Below are positions 21,001 to 23,669 of a stretch of DNA of 64,000 bases, in pieces. The notes beneath the pieces were generated by a model that did not search any database, was not told where the DNA came from, and saw only the letters and a list, made by a program, of their open reading frames with translations. Made by a program: the position numbers and the translations under genes. Numbering within the stretch: the stretch's first letter is position 1; the number at the start of each line of letters is the position of its first letter. Origin of the DNA: a bacterium (GTDB taxonomy: Bacteria; Oederibacteriota; JAAXVQ01; JAUVAV01); assembly GCA_021108215.1 (NCBI GenBank), contig JAIORK010000049.1, positions 62,001 to 126,000 on the forward strand. Reading direction: 5' to 3'.

Positions 21001-21203
21001 TATTTTTGATTAATTTCAATGGGTTGGTTATTAAAAAGGACCGGATTGAGATTGGCCATAAAGGTCGCAGCTTCAAATGCCCATGTGAAATATGGAAATA
21101 AGAACGTGAGTGAAATAAGCATGACAATAACCTTGGTAGACATCTTGCGTGAAGGTTTATGCCAATATGAAATCGCGAAAAACGATTTTAGGGAATATCC
21201 CAT
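1..21203 (-). CDS. Giant multidomain membrane-associated protein, partial (at least 7067 aa, runs off the left edge)
   Basis: The frame opens at the ATG complementary to 21201-21203, preceded by CAGGAG with good spacing, and has no stop down to position 3. Spot translations at many points (16335, 14619, 13923, 12081, 11565, 10047, 8982, 4881) all fall in the same phase, so no frameshift breaks it. Residue 1 starts at 21203; residue n lies at 21203-3(n-1). A membrane segment follows at about residues 22-42, with further hydrophobic segments near 17830, 14350, 12500 and 6990-6560. Recognisable modules are listed separately; between them are long stretches I do not recognise. The combination of sugar-polymer enzymes, phosphotransfer modules, peptidase-like and sensor-like domains on one chain resembles the giant proteins known from Omnitrophota. 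The cellular role is unknown; membrane or periplasmic attachment is inferred from the hydrophobic segments. The C-terminus lies outside the window. Confidence 0.93.
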   Translation of the reverse strand, partial: MGYSLKSFFAISYWHKPSRKMSTKVIVMLISLTFLFPYFTWAFEAATFMANLNPVLFNNQPIEINQKYGTISQTFHGSKDQLVIHVNDLHCNHEVQWNISQIINEFAKNHSLSLIGIEGASQPVNVTKLSTFPVSGIKTQVGKYFMRQGKMSGSEFYAACGKHPVSLEGVEDPRHYQTNRETVGSFLTDENTGYIFDLRDAFDEIKPRIYGEYLLKFDLRKRAYQKGKMPLLKYARYLKKYASSLTINPDQFPHLNLFVSKRMNVFPLEVDSDKLFSDIDILEKLIHEKLYTSPRERELDVLLRRLEIVEKLINVSASPVELAKFRMYPEQFSMDPFMQFLSLYGLDEEMDLEVYSLDKQLALVNRFYDGADQRSHDFVGNLLAAMKTQNQRIAMLTTGGYHTDLILESLRGQGVSYVSIKPRITKLDLINPYFSLLKNRYTPLEKLIAQNQEEIALAPLFMQWHDSQAVLKEATLPRDVRVAYQILDMTLKLMWANNQVAKGEVDSARLQAAYAQQMSQYQANNPDVELDFEGMIASNGAFLIPIKNTSFTVAVYPGTMKQTMPQTQLHTMVLGDKELSFYTSSSSEQLAKAIRGMRSGWLASMNGMRRRLAELSGRTFSEISASIRIAWSSAGFTQRALLLAPAVFTLTMALAYGLDFSTMQQTGMVMSAILPVGFAFQQFETLRLNRDDIGRHHALFRYALMEPVSRVNVASDTMVSDFDRSLDTVVAMNRELDFNATLHIADSSRLTLDQSLTLLDEIKAIFSSRHGIAAYTPVDEAGGRLKHYRTQKGAQFFISSSTVKGNTIADRKAKGETRLDGSIAFSTPRLTAKAKNTASAVDRWLKDIFRFMLHAQTSKVTRSTVTPILRLAGRQPIDPAQQKKWRLAFSEIEGYLAPILAGINGNLASALPLRSGLGNHVGMDALEEFVTQGTPVGKRFDYFNFGFTNGQPEFRNLAPLSNPIALNQALVLLSAAFKYMEGRVAGTTLPVAPAMPFAAYFSADTDSAQIKTNLSQFIDMLNTIVDQTAGAHATRFFNKQAILSAFGDFYTTAKKVQNNQARLKASHQLDPSLLAAPMDFPQVQAAFQTIASKIGYAYQAVQASPLVQNRRFAVTSRTLMSIFPIVILAIIAAASFLGYDTSEGHSLAAIIFSGVVAGPPRGEDQPNILFFEKGMPEAPPYLLTRLGGKGRNLYEMARLKLPVPPGFTIQSDISKQTISRKGKLSQAIWKEIKDNVFRIEKTSRRKLNNETNPLLLSVRSGAEHSMPGMMMTVTHIGLNDKTVNGLARYAQDEDFAWNAYARFIEEFGVKVMGVSQDQFTDIRERQLQQMSSSYFSKSDSAKLIKTYKKMILQQTGSQFPQKVHLQLKMATERVMTSWDDERVRTHRAAYRIPDVGTGVTIQQMVYGDMNDQSGSGVVYSRDPLSGKPKLSGDYGIGKVGEAIVSGSTSAESMETLREIQPAIYAELKSHITILEKHYKTSLDIEFTIENGHLYLLQVRSADTLVAPQARVRILWDMQKEGLISEQDIIQNVPKHEWEWIEDYLRAPKIPATLSHKRTARGTPSSVGIHTAKAALTRQDVAKFTQNQEPYILILDRSDVEHEAMIAHPLCMGVVERLGLVTSHASALLRKSRSLKPCVIGISEMSLHLEETRPFIRFSQDADKTFAGHLLTVDGNSGNIYLGDMSEEMTPSPVSMVLDKKSSHHRTTEEWHYFQQIQEWQDMHQTWLEEKNTQLDETIKNWLVKPEIISDQPQEIREPLAYIQNNRPDLYNKQNSQMITALLKLFLAKDILPNLADIVRGDVGDAINQFSEIMIDYVEPLNNDTIIQLLRLVYEIDRQTFYRLTLCPGKSHNRFTGVEFGELMPGTPIFATLGERFPEMLIESLEENQFDVSLNTKETFGNWVGIINFMLSRWIVRMAPGKVQAVLLKIKPETLAALSSEWLFGVTRVPFYYPGMQSKSVARTLNHVLNQWKANDTEKYHQFWDYVLRKNAPNRAALQDLTSLLASKDKPIEKTYTRANWLEKTLASVGVHYDAGQRAAAERIGEELPAIDIDNFRLKKQLMQTLDYNYYLAEYGDQTFQFVVKREFDVNDLQGEGQANLGTDLFAQELENMHSLIKRIQAIGRLTYQNIPLATQLHATIIDKKNNTIGFLREDIPGIDFMTLLKDNRLSEQQISDVIETIKGQLLVLHKSGYFHGDIQPENIIIDPLTMTVRLIGFITETSKNPIEDDWVDLVNSIESYAQRLSKPAREKRIRDAKNLARHLNQQEKKFVSDDQPQSSGNAITFSFGRLALSVIGITALGFLISYLGSPGALHWSIFGLVSGLSLVTAFLPRLLYMLRLAFPKTVLPELTNDNAGRQLEGLLADIERRGGLPLGYVRPRLQVLTPRPFFSNLLQGFRVGQGRNGVIHLHPRFLSLPQSMQCSVLIHEIYEAHNQGHLRATVREYASMAESLFERSMTWQEKRNRRVYARATAVLNPQSDTVLNRQIHTAVARLFESRPLLPGDRKNIETMIGTIRLMLLRDQVPRPLSGQMPEINAFSASFKTFLNLHTPAQNARMLSLLHSVEPKLCRRIMQTPIGNHAVYSGVIAQLARDNPAMYRTLLEALEFDLTQKSDDYLKEYYQRINSVYARSLVQLPPRQITHTLSNVSGRVLADLIYETTLIMSVPGLLDMYVTPHITRTDLLEAINQGIAANPQREIFWDKINSLDPTRQSAFLKQAIASNNFIGKLRSFGISIPEQAKAPLENIRLQAQLVIREFAAVPQDTENRNLKLTARLAMYLRNQGKNVLVVAKKSETSNLIHHHIYIDGTIIDLDPTHFMATSPEATIAINKITQDEMIIIEAERPAAKIYGTGITPVVIGNNALNQVHQQNLVEHELPIFETPETALEDFEKAGGFIRIRPLRVVGTGLSLLILGVLSFMLDSGTALSTLTEVGIGSGVFIWVLNYTPKLYYLWRLTRTPRAPQLNHVRINLQLAQLIADIERRGGLPTGYQRPVFKVLPKSAFLHPTKGYRISYGGAGRFIYLHPNFLSLPRFAQRAIIIHEIYEANAAGHGRATLKEYASYIKTLIAYYLPAARRERISERIGYRAKADPQERKRQIRLLLREIDKEIKNPGSGKLPGIAVISDLHADITRFTTLLSDALQQVAGFKGQLDPLRSIEEQMNEQGRSLKDMPGSIVINGDLLDRGADGVKAFRMVKELCEIAPDRVVYIIGNHDLWAAGNLLGLHLPWYKGFNHHGDKLAEKLVEQHRKTEPDKVNSFNWWTAKLAEYNTVQTKFEKNRLGIKAKAARENFVVQMNKFRGQWTKQQMDTWEEFAGHFARIKVPKPAVGLNGIGKTSVAWWARIVRELDQGKSQRKADGATLAELKQWDDAVRLAREIHLANEKHLKQAMDQGKWWFRVFQGINTQAYLSMEWWCKDWSSHKGWGEAVIKELNEMHLKINSRKITQANYPQSDVLQEMANFFLENFNLFTFDPYGDLVSHGMFPIQPDGSIQLTYRGVEYTGRDIFIALEKMTNAVKKSRGQRHRMQDAFAIINAWYADKTTQIKPDQINGIIHDIGIAVIQSGIRVFNWFTGHNTLPKLELPFMNQEGSYAKFFIDKGMSANFGGEGSYALINAQGIKMRGFVTDKDRMIVDNPVTLTADRVIINKGMPANEFLKKIQRSLSMELTRLEFTTRFFNSRVRWQPLSEMLANNSLSTAEYAAVIRQLQAQLDAMHRQGSVHGNPSPAQIMIRPSRFIPRFLQRRFPGLFPLTARFSPFENISDTWTAADDNWTFKELTQNQTIAMADIQKAATNLQRPQVTQLSHGLANAKISAGIVRKGNQITVYVENTVTRKIIYQNSFTISHDADQTVIDELDYVIRNLDARIDTVGFIGWPENSFAALQEHLWDELDTVAFSPRRVPGKFFQKAHTAVDASQAAMQAFEATAQEILIDATGLAHVNTLGSLGHFRDLLGPVQLARHQSLAEAARRNDLRTVFINSTPKGGGVSIMRHGGIRWAKMLKLPMRWLVMTDTISQGKFKGIFDITKLKFHNVLQLGHEKPLNSEEMAFHQGWSAAHAKQFAPHLKWGNVFVIDDPQPAGLIKHIKRINPDALIIWRCHTQFDTDRINQAGTAANKTWKYLQDQIKDADLFLFHEKAFVPAGFDADNKILQMYPAMVPFDGMNKPLGAQQTSYYMRLFNELAIKSGNTEVDANRPLITQIARFDPSKGIDDVLESFRLLRKRLNRLHGVVAFFARGLKVLTWIRFPGGNYLHYQTTRLMNRLQPQLVILGNVADDDPEAKSLFNRAMQSKSKPEFRGIANDIKVVIAPHNDQMLNAVLRSSFIALQLSHKEGFEFKVTEALQKGVPEVAYRAGGIPAQIEDGVTGYLADVGDIKGVANHLLRLVLNPFGHAKMSRTAAQKTKTNYIIQDNLADIISMGIMLREGKLTRQLIEDKEAAMDEHAVVANLRERVMDDAFETVGIPVEIPIEHLIHNRLMTFLCNRIGQNKIKDEFESLSVFLLPDNTLKQEAFASVNKLSDTAILAKANDQLGSFFATSAYSAFLGRPLNLREILLRPTIGNTDFRQVLFQSILNFGDTDNLELFSAAGREAYLRQGIESHYTLIRAIEILSREEDAMVIYETDVSDLTTYLLSKEVVHSVNYFLKTSGKYYQPGDATIPHNLLDLAQLFQPADTPLKRESLLNLLKLINRLKSESPVWSTAFSHPALNLAAKISQIEQLVAEQEQTRARGIFPEFQDRVINHDGNIVWPQALRAVFIENLWLLPFMGFIAVFFFGVADLSMFSNFPILKSIIYMATALLFTTTVSAAHGNRVVVYSKSLKKHITINRTWRHTLQLTALSLGMLGLSIGGILLGSAGGSIVIGGLIGFTAAYILHVVWNLGFIRLISGLAAGMVRPIRVIPPEPKIVIEVTVESRITENIVKQARKNLVDPNHPMREKLNQILTSLNGNVVTALQVLAMSVSVGGIGPLLRDRIDDLAEHSGIKKAIGVTPLYQSVWLQKIEPREDGGGTFGLEKVQSGDLLRSTLPRTKNPKTGEDLTLQVPMFNGSRRTVAVYEDVDPESGSIMYYLDDYNPAESEPNIFDTVYAGSADKAGAERFRHDPDNAKSRIELEQSYLIGRGYLALLEALDITPDAIILSEMSAGTFALPELVEDEFKTNPRFQNTIKILNDHTPLEYAHKIANKHFLSVYKFSRNLLNQVTDTSDNVHITGMIAAVAHGLYGVAKMHGDTMKKMPAYQKVSEKIQYITNGVSLKYWMQGKIKTWWQAFNRQTSHITDIAAKEAAWIKRLAEIPDEELLAEKARGRKAMLDMITERFGMDADWQARVENIKFINWTRRVVHYKQLYKLKEMLRDPTMREEFIKQDVGIIIGGRVHQDDYASQQLVQEFLDLMHQHPELADRVLIVPQNRDRLIYYPNFNTVDMQLIAAGVDGTIMGANEGREASATGFMKVMVNGGIVIGSPDGAVPENCVFLGTEKEYKNQFPEGTKFSEDPAGANAVILPYDMIDDGDGGRRSFSPQALLAALIKAKTALDDPAGRIAMIRRSLAEAPKISTARVAGEMVGMIEKLDEQQRTNDRSYTKGQKAAANLSRTLKKRDLFTYLRRPTGKFTWKMGWEEKVISEGFNPTIGGIIKNFEKIDRETGAVIDEVLLFNAYGNPEFNQGDMHQGGYLLGHLLSNLQKIEDADPKTHQILLAYLENLSTITQNARDANDRAGMRLIHYELMGYLAGLEKTLQTEIAAAQERGLAASWNSLKTLLAQLTPTGIRSLLNLRMGRFEWKIENDQPAISLPVSKEKSGTLQGILFEIDQLAAQPDLLENALMYSALGNNTFNQKAGQQGGYLITYFRNVILETEELTADARTSLLALIDTLAARTANARKNNDHIGMLSSHFELIGMLRNLVFVQDRLDVFEDTRNSMDHFFKNNFMALGGFLRRLISQEPNYFSTPMPNKDVTLGQHIITLLNRYELWLNTELPNMLQAAGKQSAIYPEQQNSIVENALSVFYKESNTIFSEIDSLAKIFPLDDFSTKGLRSFSVVRDSLDEMRQRIAAGSAMVEFSLGDTQPLDAKWAIQRSLQRLGDRAQNVRIESFLENATLIANPDRFASMIQNVINVALESNAEVITITLFRKDDNLAIAITDEGGIPVVEDRINELLTIPYQASRRATRTVATEYAYAKKMVENMSGTISVAQKTENRQNVFTLSMELPLHIIKGEVAPVGDTWRWDSIVKLTSTLAQAQTREEIQESVMQTLKDLLGLERANFYTLSKNSNNEWQYVSTGRYGLFGFSSALTKQPFDAGDEKQQLLLHYDQSPENFRSIQIINQRHTDPRVNPVYVLKDIFKYKLFDATRAWQYRLFGWMNNNTVARFIPPVLAGLLLRMFPKSWLQEINRSITLAITPQGGEPGSMIFILPNRELPPEEIELLQRVSQQAAEAYQRVERLETLTQEWPQVQGRRPVSQELSAIVFQGKELFHTVSQEFSDLLHTLEARGAQDTADFKRLSGWLKAFQTSEVRFVHRTTLADKLPVLDIPLNTTNRESLVSDYSRRLNQAQTTNEVHSMLSSAMNWLETLQNLSPDEISATSEMIRQLADNALENIRSIEVLAVNQAVETGIATLTEIQGDALTEAGSTLISKTVAELSSYHQRTRQLQGINPAVYMLFDYTRRLLGTQDPLQVYSIIFDAIKNNTPFTGLNIYSTRTDERGTQWYRSLRRSGMYGGSAARYWKTTKDGAEKHRALTFQVKGLKTKQDKKNNLIYEQSVQTGPLDYLYIAQRHKAPFVDKRELLRDIVRHSSRPLPARLRTVSETVALGMPRFLAATAVWILTLVRPGSVRRVDTILHIPIYDAQRHLRGMLLINNWRNEQPVFKTDDEKNVLLNNLGLLIQQAEGSFSSVRQHAALRQSGEEFELVADELIGDLNRVMAMYSGNLSELLNKDNFLMTLADQLKDAERITDPQAEQLVKLIAMLTAWPERSSALLEKITGFQKRLDTQRRTLQTNISQRIKKLEARSDLAHNQFVKHDEQKIIIELNRILGNAKTVQAVQTAAENALQSAGNNQQLRNLILLQIQLAFERTMDMTLTL
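530..2590 (-). other. Giant protein: two GAF-like sensor segments
   Basis: The first (about 2590-1915) reads LKDLLGLERANFYTLS, then WQYVSTGRYG and later an ITLAITPQGG strand. The second (about 1330-530) reads YSIIFDAIKNNTPFTGLNIY, WYRSLRRSGMYGG and later ILHIPIYDAQRHLRGMLLI. Both follow the helix, then ligand-pocket strands, layout of GAF domains. Together with the ATPase-like segment this makes the visible C-terminal part look like a decayed sensor kinase. Alpha-helical, possibly coiled-coil sequence continues to the window edge. Confidence 0.45.
2640..2960 (-). other. Giant protein: histidine-kinase-type ATPase-like segment
   Basis: NPDRFASMIQNVINVALES resembles the N-box region of HATPase_c domains, followed by VITITLFRKDDNLAIAITD and DEGGIPV in place of the G1 box DxGxGI. 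A segment near 2680 ending in a beta strand and LPL resembles the closing part. The glycine boxes are imperfect, so ATP binding is uncertain and no phospho-acceptor H-box was recognised. Confidence 0.5.
3540..4460 (-). other. Giant protein: internal duplication of about 130 residues downstream of the phosphorylase domain
   Basis: Two segments match in order. One has LLFNAYGNPEFNQGDMHQGG (near 4240) and NARDANDRAGMRLIHYELMG (near 4060). The other has LMYSALGNNTFNQKAGQQGG (near 3730) and NARKNNDHIGMLSSHFELIG (near 3570). The shared frame is a GN-x2-FNQ-x5-QGGYL motif and an NAR-x2-ND-x2-GM-x3-H-x-EL motif. I do not recognise the domain. Confidence 0.7.
4640..6420 (-). other. Giant protein module 9: alpha-glucan phosphorylase-like GT35 domain (residues about 4929-5520)
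   Basis: The order of motifs follows bacterial glucan phosphorylase: an N-terminal segment with SVGGIGPLLRDRIDDLA and IGVTPLYQ, then MYYLDDYNP, LSEMSAGTFALPEL, LNDHTPLEY, YGVAKMHG, YITNGVSLKYW, GIIIGGRVH, and finally EASATGFMKVMVNGG. The last is nearly identical to the pyridoxal-phosphate motif of phosphorylases, with the lysine kept as residue 5442 (codon 4878-4880). A complete phosphorylase-type domain is therefore likely; the family normally releases glucose-1-phosphate from alpha-glucans or disaccharides. Confidence 0.85.
6560..6990 (-). other. Giant protein: cluster of hydrophobic segments between the two sugar-active modules
   Basis: Around residues 4738-4880 several long hydrophobic stretches occur, for example LWLLPFMGFIAVFFFG, SIIYMATALLFTTTV, LSLGMLGLSIGGILLG and VIGGLIGFTAAYIL, consistent with about four membrane passes. 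If real, they could place the TreT-like and phosphorylase-like modules relative to the same membrane, but topology cannot be decided by eye. Confidence 0.6.
7930..9430 (-). other. Giant protein module 8: trehalose synthase (TreT)-like GT4 glycosyltransferase (residues about 3925-4425)
   Basis: The domain shows the TreT order of motifs: VFINSTPKGGGVSIM, FHNVLQLG, VFVIDDPQPAGLI, LIIWRCHTQFDT, FVPAGF, ITQIARFDPSKGIDDV, VADDDPEAKSLF and LSHKEGFEFKVTEALQKG. In TreT enzymes these residues bind a nucleotide-sugar donor and glucose, making or breaking trehalose. The typical EGFGL of the retaining GT-B fold is EGFEF here. Domain length matches the stand-alone enzyme, so the module may be complete. Confidence 0.85.
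9960..10330 (-). other. Giant protein module 7: degenerate second kinase-like segment (residues about 3625-3748)
   Basis: LDAMHRQGSVHGNPSPAQIMI aligns with VLHKSGYFHGDIQPENIII of module 3. The catalytic Asp has become Asn and the metal-binding Asn has become Gln. This looks like a decayed or repurposed copy with no catalytic loop. Confidence 0.45.
10750..11870 (-). other. Giant protein module 6: PPP-type metallophosphoesterase (residues about 3112-3485)
   Basis: The calcineurin-type metal-binding motifs occur in order: ISDLHAD (His 3127), INGDLLDRGAD, IIGNHDLWA (His 3213) and, after a long insert, DLVSHGMFPI (His 3479), matching GDxHG, GDxxDRG, GNHD and the terminal HGG of the PPP family. 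All expected ligands appear present, so hydrolysis of a phosphoester is likely; the substrate (protein, nucleotide or sugar phosphate) cannot be told. Confidence 0.8.
11930..12570 (-). other. Giant protein module 5: membrane pair plus HEIYEA metallopeptidase-like repeat 2
   Basis: Two hydrophobic segments (about 12510-12370) precede LIADIERRGGLPTGY, IYLHPNFLSLPR and IIHEIYEANAAGH (first His at residue 3041). This is a clear paralogue of module 4 by order and spacing. Between the two copies, near 12790, SNLIHHHIYIDGT and DLDPTHFM are vaguely reminiscent of transglutaminase-like domains, but I would not assign that. Confidence 0.55.
13790..14400 (-). other. Giant protein module 4: membrane pair plus HEIYEA metallopeptidase-like repeat 1
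   Basis: Two hydrophobic segments (about 14350-14200) precede a domain with LLADIERRGGLPLGY, IHLHPRFLSLPQ and LIHEIYEAHNQGH (first His at residue 2427). The spacing HE-x8-H is a plausible zinc-binding arrangement. The same architecture recurs at 11930-12570. Peptidase activity is not demonstrated by this pattern alone. Confidence 0.55.
14520..15050 (-). other. Giant protein module 3: protein-kinase-like fold lacking the DFG aspartate (residues about 2052-2228)
   Basis: FQFVVKREF supplies a VAIK-like lysine and AQELENM a candidate C-helix glutamate. GYFHGDIQPENIII (His at residue 2195) matches the HGD-x4-N catalytic loop of kinase-like phosphotransferases. The usual DFG is replaced by IGF, so the second metal-binding aspartate is missing. 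This suggests an atypical kinase or a pseudokinase. The calls rest on motif reading only. Confidence 0.6.
16120..17700 (-). other. Giant protein module 2: pyruvate phosphate dikinase / PEP synthase-like (residues about 1168-1695)
   Basis: The N-terminal ATP-grasp part reads GGKGRNLYEM, LPVPPGFTI and LLLSVRSGAEHSMPGMM, which is very close to the PPDK signature. EFTIENGHLYLLQVR closes the nucleotide-binding half. The mobile phosphohistidine domain follows with LGLVTSHASALLRKSR and KPCVIG; the His is residue 1623 (codon 16335-16337). The C-terminal TIM-barrel that binds PEP/pyruvate is not seen afterwards, so this may be a phosphotransfer module lacking the PEP half. A membrane segment (about 17820-17770) lies just before it. 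Confidence 0.85.
19886..21203 (-). other. Giant protein module 1: N-terminal signal-anchor and DLHCNHEVQ / GIEGA domain (residues 1-440)
   Basis: After a basic N-terminus and a hydrophobic stretch (residues about 22-42) the chain shows VIHVNDLHCNHEVQ, then LSLIGIEGA, LEGVEDPRHY and, near residue 398, TTGGYHT followed by SYVSIKPRI. This layout (Asp-x-His motif, Glu-Gly motif, late Gly-Tyr-His motif) is distantly like the TraB/ChaN group of possible metal-dependent hydrolases, and I associate it with large Omnitrophota proteins. The family assignment is tentative. Confidence 0.45.
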
Positions 21204-21253
21204 TGGTTTCTCCTGAGTGACATATGTTTATATTTATGTATTACATTTTAGAA

Positions 21254-21282
21254 AGTATATCACAGGAAGTAAGGAGTCACAA
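21254..21282 (-). promoter_or_regulatory. Probable sigma-70 type promoter of the giant gene
   Basis: On the minus strand TTGTGA (21277-21282) is separated by exactly 17 bases from TATACT (21254-21259), about 50 bases upstream of the start codon at 21203. The leader is short and contains a CAGGAG ribosome binding site. The gap of 253 bases to nfnB holds nothing else that I recognise. Confidence 0.6.
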
Positions 21283-21456
21283 CCCAGAAAAACGGAAAAA
21301 CCTTTTAAATAAAATATAATATAGCGTGTGTTTCATAACGACACGATCCGTAAGTTGCTAATTTACCAATAATCTTACACACAATAAAAATTTCACAAAA
21401 AAATCCTTAAATTAAGGCGTAAAATAATTTCATAGGGTGATCTGTAAAAAAAAGTA

Positions 21457-22851
21457 TTATTTGGATTTCGTAAGATTTTCGTGGATGGTAAGCGCAGCTT
21501 TTCTGCCTGCACCCATGGCGAGAATAACGGTGGCCGCGCCGCTGACAATATCGCCGCCTGCATAGACGTTTTCCATGGAGGTTTGACCGTTTTCATCCGC
21601 CGTAATGTATCCCCATTTATTGGTCTTCAAACCGGGAGTTGATTGCGCAATGATCGGATTGGCCTGAGTACCAATCGCGATAACTGCCGAATCAATTTCA
21701 ATCTCATACTCACTACCCTCAATCGGAACTGGACGGCAACGTCCGGAAGCATCCGGTTCACCCAGCGCCATACGTAAACAACGTGCCGCGCGCAGCGCGC
21801 CCGCTTCATCACCCAAATAAGCAATTGGCGTGGTCAGCAGCCGCAGGTCGATACCCTCTTCTTTGGCATGCTTGACTTCTTCAACCCGGGCCGGCAGTTC
21901 TTTTTCCGAGCGGCGGTAAATCAGATAAACCTTTTCAACACCATTCATGCGCAGCGCGGAACGTGCCGCATCCATGGCAGTATTGCCGCCGCCAATCACT
22001 GCGACGCGCTTGCCAACCCGAATCGGGGTGGCGGCGCTCGGCTGATAAGCCCGCATCAGGTTGATGCGGGTTAAGAATTCATTGGCGGAATAAACATAAC
22101 TAAGATCTTCACCCGGAATGTTCATAAACTGAGGATACCCTGATCCGGTTGCAATATACACTGCAGCAAAATCCTGTTGATGCAGGAGTTCTTCCAGGGT
22201 CGCCATTTTGCCTATCAAAGCATTGGTCTTGAAAATGACCCCCATGGCTTCCAGATTCTCAATCTCGGGTTTAACAATTGTTTCTTTGGGAAGACGAAAT
22301 TCAGGAATTCCGTAAGCCAACACACCGCCCAGTTCATGCAAGGCCTCAAAAACCGTAACCTGATAGCCGAATTTGCGTAATTCTCCGGCACAGGTAAGAC
22401 CGGAAGGGCCGCTGCCAATGACCGCGATTTTAGCATTTTTTTCTTTGATGACACTGTCGCTCTTCAGGCACTCCTGAATGGCATAATCACCGACATAACG
22501 TTCTAAAGCGCCGATTGCGATCGGTGCTCCTTTTTTGTACAGCACACAAGCCTGTTCGCACTGGGTTTCCTGCGGGCAGACGCGCCCGCAAATAGCGGGC
22601 AAGGTATTGTTCATGCGGATACGGCGTACAGCCTCGCGCGGATCGTTGGATTTAATGGATTCCAAAAATCCCGGAATATCAATATGCACCGGGCAGCCGT
22701 CCACACAGGTGGGACGCTTGCAAAACAAACAGCGCGTTGCTTCTTCCTTGGCAGCTTCCGGTGAGAGCCCGAGATTCACTTCTGTGAAATTTTTCCGGCG
22801 TTCTTTAGGGTCCTGTTCAGGCATGGACGCACGATTGAGGTTTAAAGGCAT
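21457..22851 (-). CDS. nfnB: NfnB-like large subunit of NADH-dependent ferredoxin:NADP+ oxidoreductase (GltD-like flavoprotein)
   Basis: A 464-residue protein of the glutamate-synthase small-subunit family. The N-terminus carries two cysteine clusters for [4Fe-4S] centres (CLFCKRPTCVDGCPVHI and CGRVCPQETQCEQAC), then a FAD-binding GSGPSGLTCAGEL and an NADPH-binding GGGNTAMDAAR. The start codon overlaps the stop of the upstream NfnA-like gene by one base (TGATG), implying translational coupling and one complex. NfnAB performs electron bifurcation between NADPH, NADH and ferredoxin in anaerobes. With no glutamate-synthase large subunit nearby and an NfnA-type partner, NfnB is preferred over GltD. 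Confidence 0.88.
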   Translation of the reverse strand: MPLNLNRASMPEQDPKERRKNFTEVNLGLSPEAAKEEATRCLFCKRPTCVDGCPVHIDIPGFLESIKSNDPREAVRRIRMNNTLPAICGRVCPQETQCEQACVLYKKGAPIAIGALERYVGDYAIQECLKSDSVIKEKNAKIAVIGSGPSGLTCAGELRKFGYQVTVFEALHELGGVLAYGIPEFRLPKETIVKPEIENLEAMGVIFKTNALIGKMATLEELLHQQDFAAVYIATGSGYPQFMNIPGEDLSYVYSANEFLTRINLMRAYQPSAATPIRVGKRVAVIGGGNTAMDAARSALRMNGVEKVYLIYRRSEKELPARVEEVKHAKEEGIDLRLLTTPIAYLGDEAGALRAARCLRMALGEPDASGRCRPVPIEGSEYEIEIDSAVIAIGTQANPIIAQSTPGLKTNKWGYITADENGQTSMENVYAGGDIVSGAATVILAMGAGRKAALTIHENLTKSK

Positions 22852-23669
22852 CAGGCTTTTTTCGCCTCCATTTTTTCCTTTTCTTCCTGTTGGTACATTC
22901 TCAACCGGCGGCTCAAACCATCAAAATCAACCGTATGGCCGTCAAATTCCGGGCCGTCAACGCAGGCAAAACGTGTTTTTCCGTCAACCTGACAGCGGCA
23001 GACACCACACATACCGGTTCCGTCTATCATAATCGGATTAAGACTCACCATGGTTTTTACTTGGTAAGGGCGTGTTATTTCAGCAACAGCCTTCATCATC
23101 ACGACCGGGCCGACTGCCAAAACAAAATCCACATCTCCCTTGTCAAGCAGGCGTTTCAATGGGCCGGTCACCAGTGCTTTCTCGCCTTGGGAACCATCAT
23201 CAGTTGTAATAATCAGTTGCTGACTCACTGTTCGTAATTCTTCTTCCAAAATCAGATAGTCCTTTGAGCGGGAACCTAGAATGCCTACCAATGTATTCCC
23301 CGCAGCCTGGAAAGCCTTGGCAATGGGCAGCAGCGGTGCAATACCAACACCCCCGCCAATCATGACGCAGGTTCCGTATTTTTCAATATGGGTTGCCTGT
23401 CCCAGCGGACCGGTCATATCAAGAATTGATTGATTGCTTTCCAGTTTTGCCAGATCAAATGTAGTAGCACCTACGACCTGAAAAATAATGTCAATTGTTC
23501 CTGCGAGTGGGTCGGAATCAACAATGGTCAATGGGATGCGTTCACTCTCTGCGGTTGGACGAAGAATCACAAAATTACCCGCTTTGCGTTTGCTGGCAAT
23601 CTCGGGCGCATGAACAGAATATTGCCAAACCTGAGGGGCAATTTGTTTTTTTGCAGTGATGGTAAACAT
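22851..23669 (-). CDS. nfnA: NfnA-like small subunit (sulfide dehydrogenase / ferredoxin-NADP reductase alpha-type)
   Basis: A 272-residue ferredoxin-reductase-type flavoprotein. The first half is the FAD-binding barrel (KAGNFVILRP and ERIPLTIVD), followed by an NAD-binding part (CVMIGGGVGIAPLLPIAKA). The C-terminus has the [2Fe-2S] cluster cysteines in GTGMCGVCRCQVDG and RFACVDGPEFDGH, typical of NfnA/SudB. It is the first gene of the pair and is coupled by a one-base overlap to nfnB. An ERIC-like element lies between pckG and this gene. Confidence 0.88.
   Translation of the reverse strand: MFTITAKKQIAPQVWQYSVHAPEIASKRKAGNFVILRPTAESERIPLTIVDSDPLAGTIDIIFQVVGATTFDLAKLESNQSILDMTGPLGQATHIEKYGTCVMIGGGVGIAPLLPIAKAFQAAGNTLVGILGSRSKDYLILEEELRTVSQQLIITTDDGSQGEKALVTGPLKRLLDKGDVDFVLAVGPVVMMKAVAEITRPYQVKTMVSLNPIMIDGTGMCGVCRCQVDGKTRFACVDGPEFDGHTVDFDGLSRRLRMYQQEEKEKMEAKKA

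Noticed and set aside
1-21203. Many short plus-strand and out-of-phase minus-strand frames across the first 21 kb
   Set aside because: They are shadows of the giant minus-strand gene, which has consistent domain motifs; none has a ribosome binding site with a recognisable product.
21457-22851. Glutamate synthase small subunit (gltD)
   Set aside because: No large subunit is present and the coupled partner is NfnA-like, so NfnB is preferred.
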